The notes below the pieces were generated by a model. That model ran no database searches and was not told the origin of the DNA. It saw nothing but the letters and a program-made list of their open reading frames with translations. From Bacillota bacterium (GTDB lineage: Bacteria > Bacillota_G > Limnochordia > DTU010): a stretch of 33,528 nt of DNA. The translations under genes were made by a program, and so were the position numbers. The stretch covers positions 1 to 33,528 of the forward strand of contig JAAZLQ010000124.1 of assembly GCA_012799255.1 (NCBI GenBank), in the 5' to 3' direction. Shown piece by piece: positions 31,316-33,528 of the stretch; positions within the stretch are counted from its first letter, which is position 1, and each line of letters opens with the position of its first letter.

Positions 31316-32107
31316 TTACTTTAGTTTGATATCACCTGTAAAGACCTTTGTGGCTGGTCCTGACATGTAGACACGATTATTAGGCCCCCACTCGATGGAA
31401 AGATCTCCTCCAGGTAAAGAGACCCTGGTTGGTCCAGTTACTAGGCCTTGTTTGATAGCAACCACCGTAGCCGCACAGGCTCCTGTCCCACAAGCCAAGG
31501 TGGGGCCTGCTCCACGCTCCCATACCATCACTTTTAAATGATTGGAACTGAGTACCTGCGCGAACTCAATATTGGCCTTATTTGGCCAAATAGGATCGCT
31601 TTCCAAACGAGGTCCCCAGAACTCAAAATCTAAGTCCGCTAGATCTTCCACAAACACTACTCCGTGAGGATTCCCCATAGATACGGGATAGATCGTCCAC
31701 GGATGTTCTTGGGATAAAACAGTAATCTTTTCACCCAGATCAGTAGAAAAATCAGGTTCCCCCATGTCTACTATATAAGTTCCTTCTTCTACACGGACTT
31801 CTTTAGTACCTCCCAAAGAACCAATATGCAGAAGCTGGCCACTAACTAAACCTTCTTGAAGCAAATAGTCTGCCATGCACCGAATAGCGTTACCGCACAT
31901 CTCTGCCTCAGTACCATCCGCGTTGAAAATCCGCATAGTGTAAAGGCCAGCGTCTTTGACGATCAAGACTAAACCATCTGCTCCTATACCAAAGTTGCGA
32001 TGACAAAGCTTCTGAGCAAGAAATTCTCCTTGGGGTAACAGCAATCCTTCAAAATCCTCTAAAAATATAAAGTCATTACCCAGTCCATGGTATTTCGTGA
32101 ACCGCAT
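31316..32107 (-). CDS. dapF: Diaminopimelate epimerase
   Basis: This enzyme of about 263 aa converts LL- to meso-diaminopimelate for lysine and peptidoglycan synthesis. It begins MRFTKYHGLGNDFIFLED. The two catalytic cysteines lie in AEMCGNAIRC and LACGTGACA, with the supporting WERGAGPTLACG. The ATG at 32105-32107 is chosen for GGAGG 8 nt upstream. It lies 29 bp after the DegT-family gene. Confidence 0.95.
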   Translation of the reverse strand: MRFTKYHGLGNDFIFLEDFEGLLLPQGEFLAQKLCHRNFGIGADGLVLIVKDAGLYTMRIFNADGTEAEMCGNAIRCMADYLLQEGLVSGQLLHIGSLGGTKEVRVEEGTYIVDMGEPDFSTDLGEKITVLSQEHPWTIYPVSMGNPHGVVFVEDLADLDFEFWGPRLESDPIWPNKANIEFAQVLSSNHLKVMVWERGAGPTLACGTGACAATVVAIKQGLVTGPTRVSLPGGDLSIEWGPNNRVYMSGPATKVFTGDIKLK

Positions 32108-32136
32108 CTTCATCTCCTCCCCACTACTCAAAAGTC

Positions 32137-33393
32137 TTACAATAAATGGGCGGCAACCTTGTTGATTGCGGTCACAATATCATCAAGATCTTCATCCGTC
32201 ACCATATGATTAAGGTGAATCTGCACTGCCCTACTCAAGAGCCCTAGGCTAGCTGGACAACTGTCCTTAGAATAATTCGGACTATCATCCCTTAAGCTCC
32301 AAGGATAGTTGCCGCCCCATGGATCCCTTTTTTCCATAAGGAACTCCCAGTTTACGTAAACATGTTGATCATTAACCTGGTGGTCATAAACCTGGAACGC
32401 TTGAACCCCTTCAAATGTGAGGGCGTGGGCTACTTTCCTAGCAGTTGGCTCATCTTGCACATAAAAGACCAAGCTGACACCGAGATCCCTTTCTGTACCA
32501 AAGACGGGCGAGAGCTCAATCTTGGATTGACTTTGTAGACGTTTCACAAGCTTTGCTTTGTTAGTACGTGAACTGTGCAAAATTGCAGGCATTTTCTCCA
32601 GCTGACCTAGGGATAACGCTGCCTGCAATTCGGTGAGTCGATAGTTCTGACCAGGAAAGGCAGGAATCTTTCGATCGATAAAACGGAACTGATAACCTGC
32701 ACCATCGTGATAGAGCACAGCACGTTGCCAGAGCACCTCTGAGTTGGTTACCAACATCCCACCCTCACCGGTAGTAATAACTTTGGATTGCTGTAGACTA
32801 AAACAGCCTAAATCACCTATAGAGCCAAGCATGCGCCCTTGATACGTACCACCATTTGCCTGAGCCGCGTCCTCAATGACCATAATGTCATGCTCTTTGG
32901 CGATTTTCATGATTTCATCCATTGCCGCTGAAATCCCTCGCATATGTACTACAATGATGGCTTTAGTACGGGGAGTGATTTTTCTGGCTAGATCCTCTGG
33001 ATCAAGTGTCAAACTGGAGTCTATTTCAGCCAAGACCGGAATTGCACCACAAATAGCCACTGCTGCCGCCGTAGCCACCCAGGTATAGGCGGGGATGATT
33101 ACCTCATCTCCTGGCCCAGCCCCTGCAGCAATCAAAGCACAGATCAATGCTGAGGTTCCCGAGTTAACAGCCAAGGCATAGTTGGTGCCCAAAAAGTTCT
33201 TATACTCATCTTCTAGGGCACTGGCCTCCGAGTTTTCCAATCCCGTAGGCAGATAACGGAAGATGCGCTTTTTTTCCAACACCTCCATGACCCGAGCCTT
33301 CTCCTCAGCGCCCAGTTCCTCACTTCCCATATATTTGGAAACCCAAGGCTTATTCCGAACGGGTGTCCCACCATGGAGAGCTAATTTATCCAT
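32137..33393 (-). CDS. DegT/DnrJ/EryC1/StrS family PLP aminotransferase
   Basis: This 418-aa fold-type I PLP enzyme has an NSGTSALICALIAAGAGPGDEVIIPAYTWVATAAAV cofactor-phosphate region and D175 in IEDAAQANGG for the pyridine nitrogen. The Schiff-base lysine is K204 in SLQQSKVITTGEGG. Members usually aminate nucleotide-linked keto-sugars, but lone copies also have other substrates. No sugar-nucleotide genes are adjacent and the gene leads into dapF, so the substrate is unknown. It is the first gene of its operon. Confidence 0.88.
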   Translation of the reverse strand: MDKLALHGGTPVRNKPWVSKYMGSEELGAEEKARVMEVLEKKRIFRYLPTGLENSEASALEDEYKNFLGTNYALAVNSGTSALICALIAAGAGPGDEVIIPAYTWVATAAAVAICGAIPVLAEIDSSLTLDPEDLARKITPRTKAIIVVHMRGISAAMDEIMKIAKEHDIMVIEDAAQANGGTYQGRMLGSIGDLGCFSLQQSKVITTGEGGMLVTNSEVLWQRAVLYHDGAGYQFRFIDRKIPAFPGQNYRLTELQAALSLGQLEKMPAILHSSRTNKAKLVKRLQSQSKIELSPVFGTERDLGVSLVFYVQDEPTARKVAHALTFEGVQAFQVYDHQVNDQHVYVNWEFLMEKRDPWGGNYPWSLRDDSPNYSKDSCPASLGLLSRAVQIHLNHMVTDEDLDDIVTAINKVAAHLL

Positions 33394-33427
33394 ACTGATC
33401 GCTCCTCTTAAATCTCGAGATGAACTA

Positions 33428-33456
33428 ATTCTAGCATTTCTTGAACACTATGTAAA
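33428..33456 (-). promoter_or_regulatory. Sigma-A promoter of the degT-dapF operon
   Basis: Minus strand TTTACA (33451-33456), 17-bp spacer, TAGAAT (33428-33433) with an extended TGC in front, 35 bp upstream of the ATG at 33393. Nothing else is recognised between 33457 and 33528. Confidence 0.7.
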
Positions 33457-33528
33457 ACCCTGTTCTGAGTCTGATAGTGTCAACCCACTGTAGGATGAAG
33501 TAGAATCTCTATGTCCCTTCGTGACAAG

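Overview
The window reads as chromosome of an endospore-forming member of the Bacillota, Clostridia- or Limnochordia-like. The evidence is a complete spoIIIAA-AH operon, a sigK gene, the accB-accC / Asp23-AmaP-DUF2273 / nusB / xseA-xseB-ispA order, yqeG-yqeH, frequent GTG/TTG starts and strong AGGAGG ribosome binding sites. Most genes lie on the minus strand, so blocks are read right to left. No tRNA, rRNA or CRISPR array was seen.

Layout. Positions 1-239 hold a minus-strand promoter and the 5' part of an apparently structured RNA, cut by the window edge, in the place where OLE RNA is classically found (after xseA-xseB-ispA). 300-7008 is a housekeeping operon (accB, accC, Asp23, AmaP, DUF2273, nusB, a TsaD-like protein, xseA, xseB, ispA). 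7135-11986 is spoIIIAA-AH behind a well-matched sigma-E-type promoter. 12087-16211 holds a CD1247-type zinc-ribbon protein, efp, an M24 peptidase, a small unknown protein, yqeH and yqeG.

The most striking region is 16294-21039. The late mother-cell sigma factor gene sigK is split in two by a 3,977-bp element. The element carries only three genes: a short serine recombinase, beta-phosphoglucomutase (pgmB) and a GH65 maltose phosphorylase. A TCTC core occurs at both edges, and recombination there rebuilds an uninterrupted 233-residue pro-sigma-K (...CIENE-ILMHLR...). The reconstructed attB and attP sites are each dyad-symmetric about the same TC dinucleotide. This is a miniature 'skin' (sigK intervening) element whose cargo is a two-step maltose catabolic pathway instead of phage genes. 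The 5' half of sigK has a near-perfect sigma-E promoter.

21051-25949 (minus) holds two solitary ECF-transporter S components (one FolT-like), an ArsR-type repressor with a coiled-coil partner, a small unknown protein and the TldD/TldE protease pair. 26017-26202 is a small unknown gene. 26189-26578 (minus) is a DUF123 gene broken by one in-frame TGA. 26680-29746 (plus) is a translationally coupled operon of three M42 aminopeptidase paralogues. 29848-33393 (minus) is a DegT aminotransferase - dapF - glycerophosphodiesterase - soluble PAS/chemoreceptor operon with a good sigma-A promoter.
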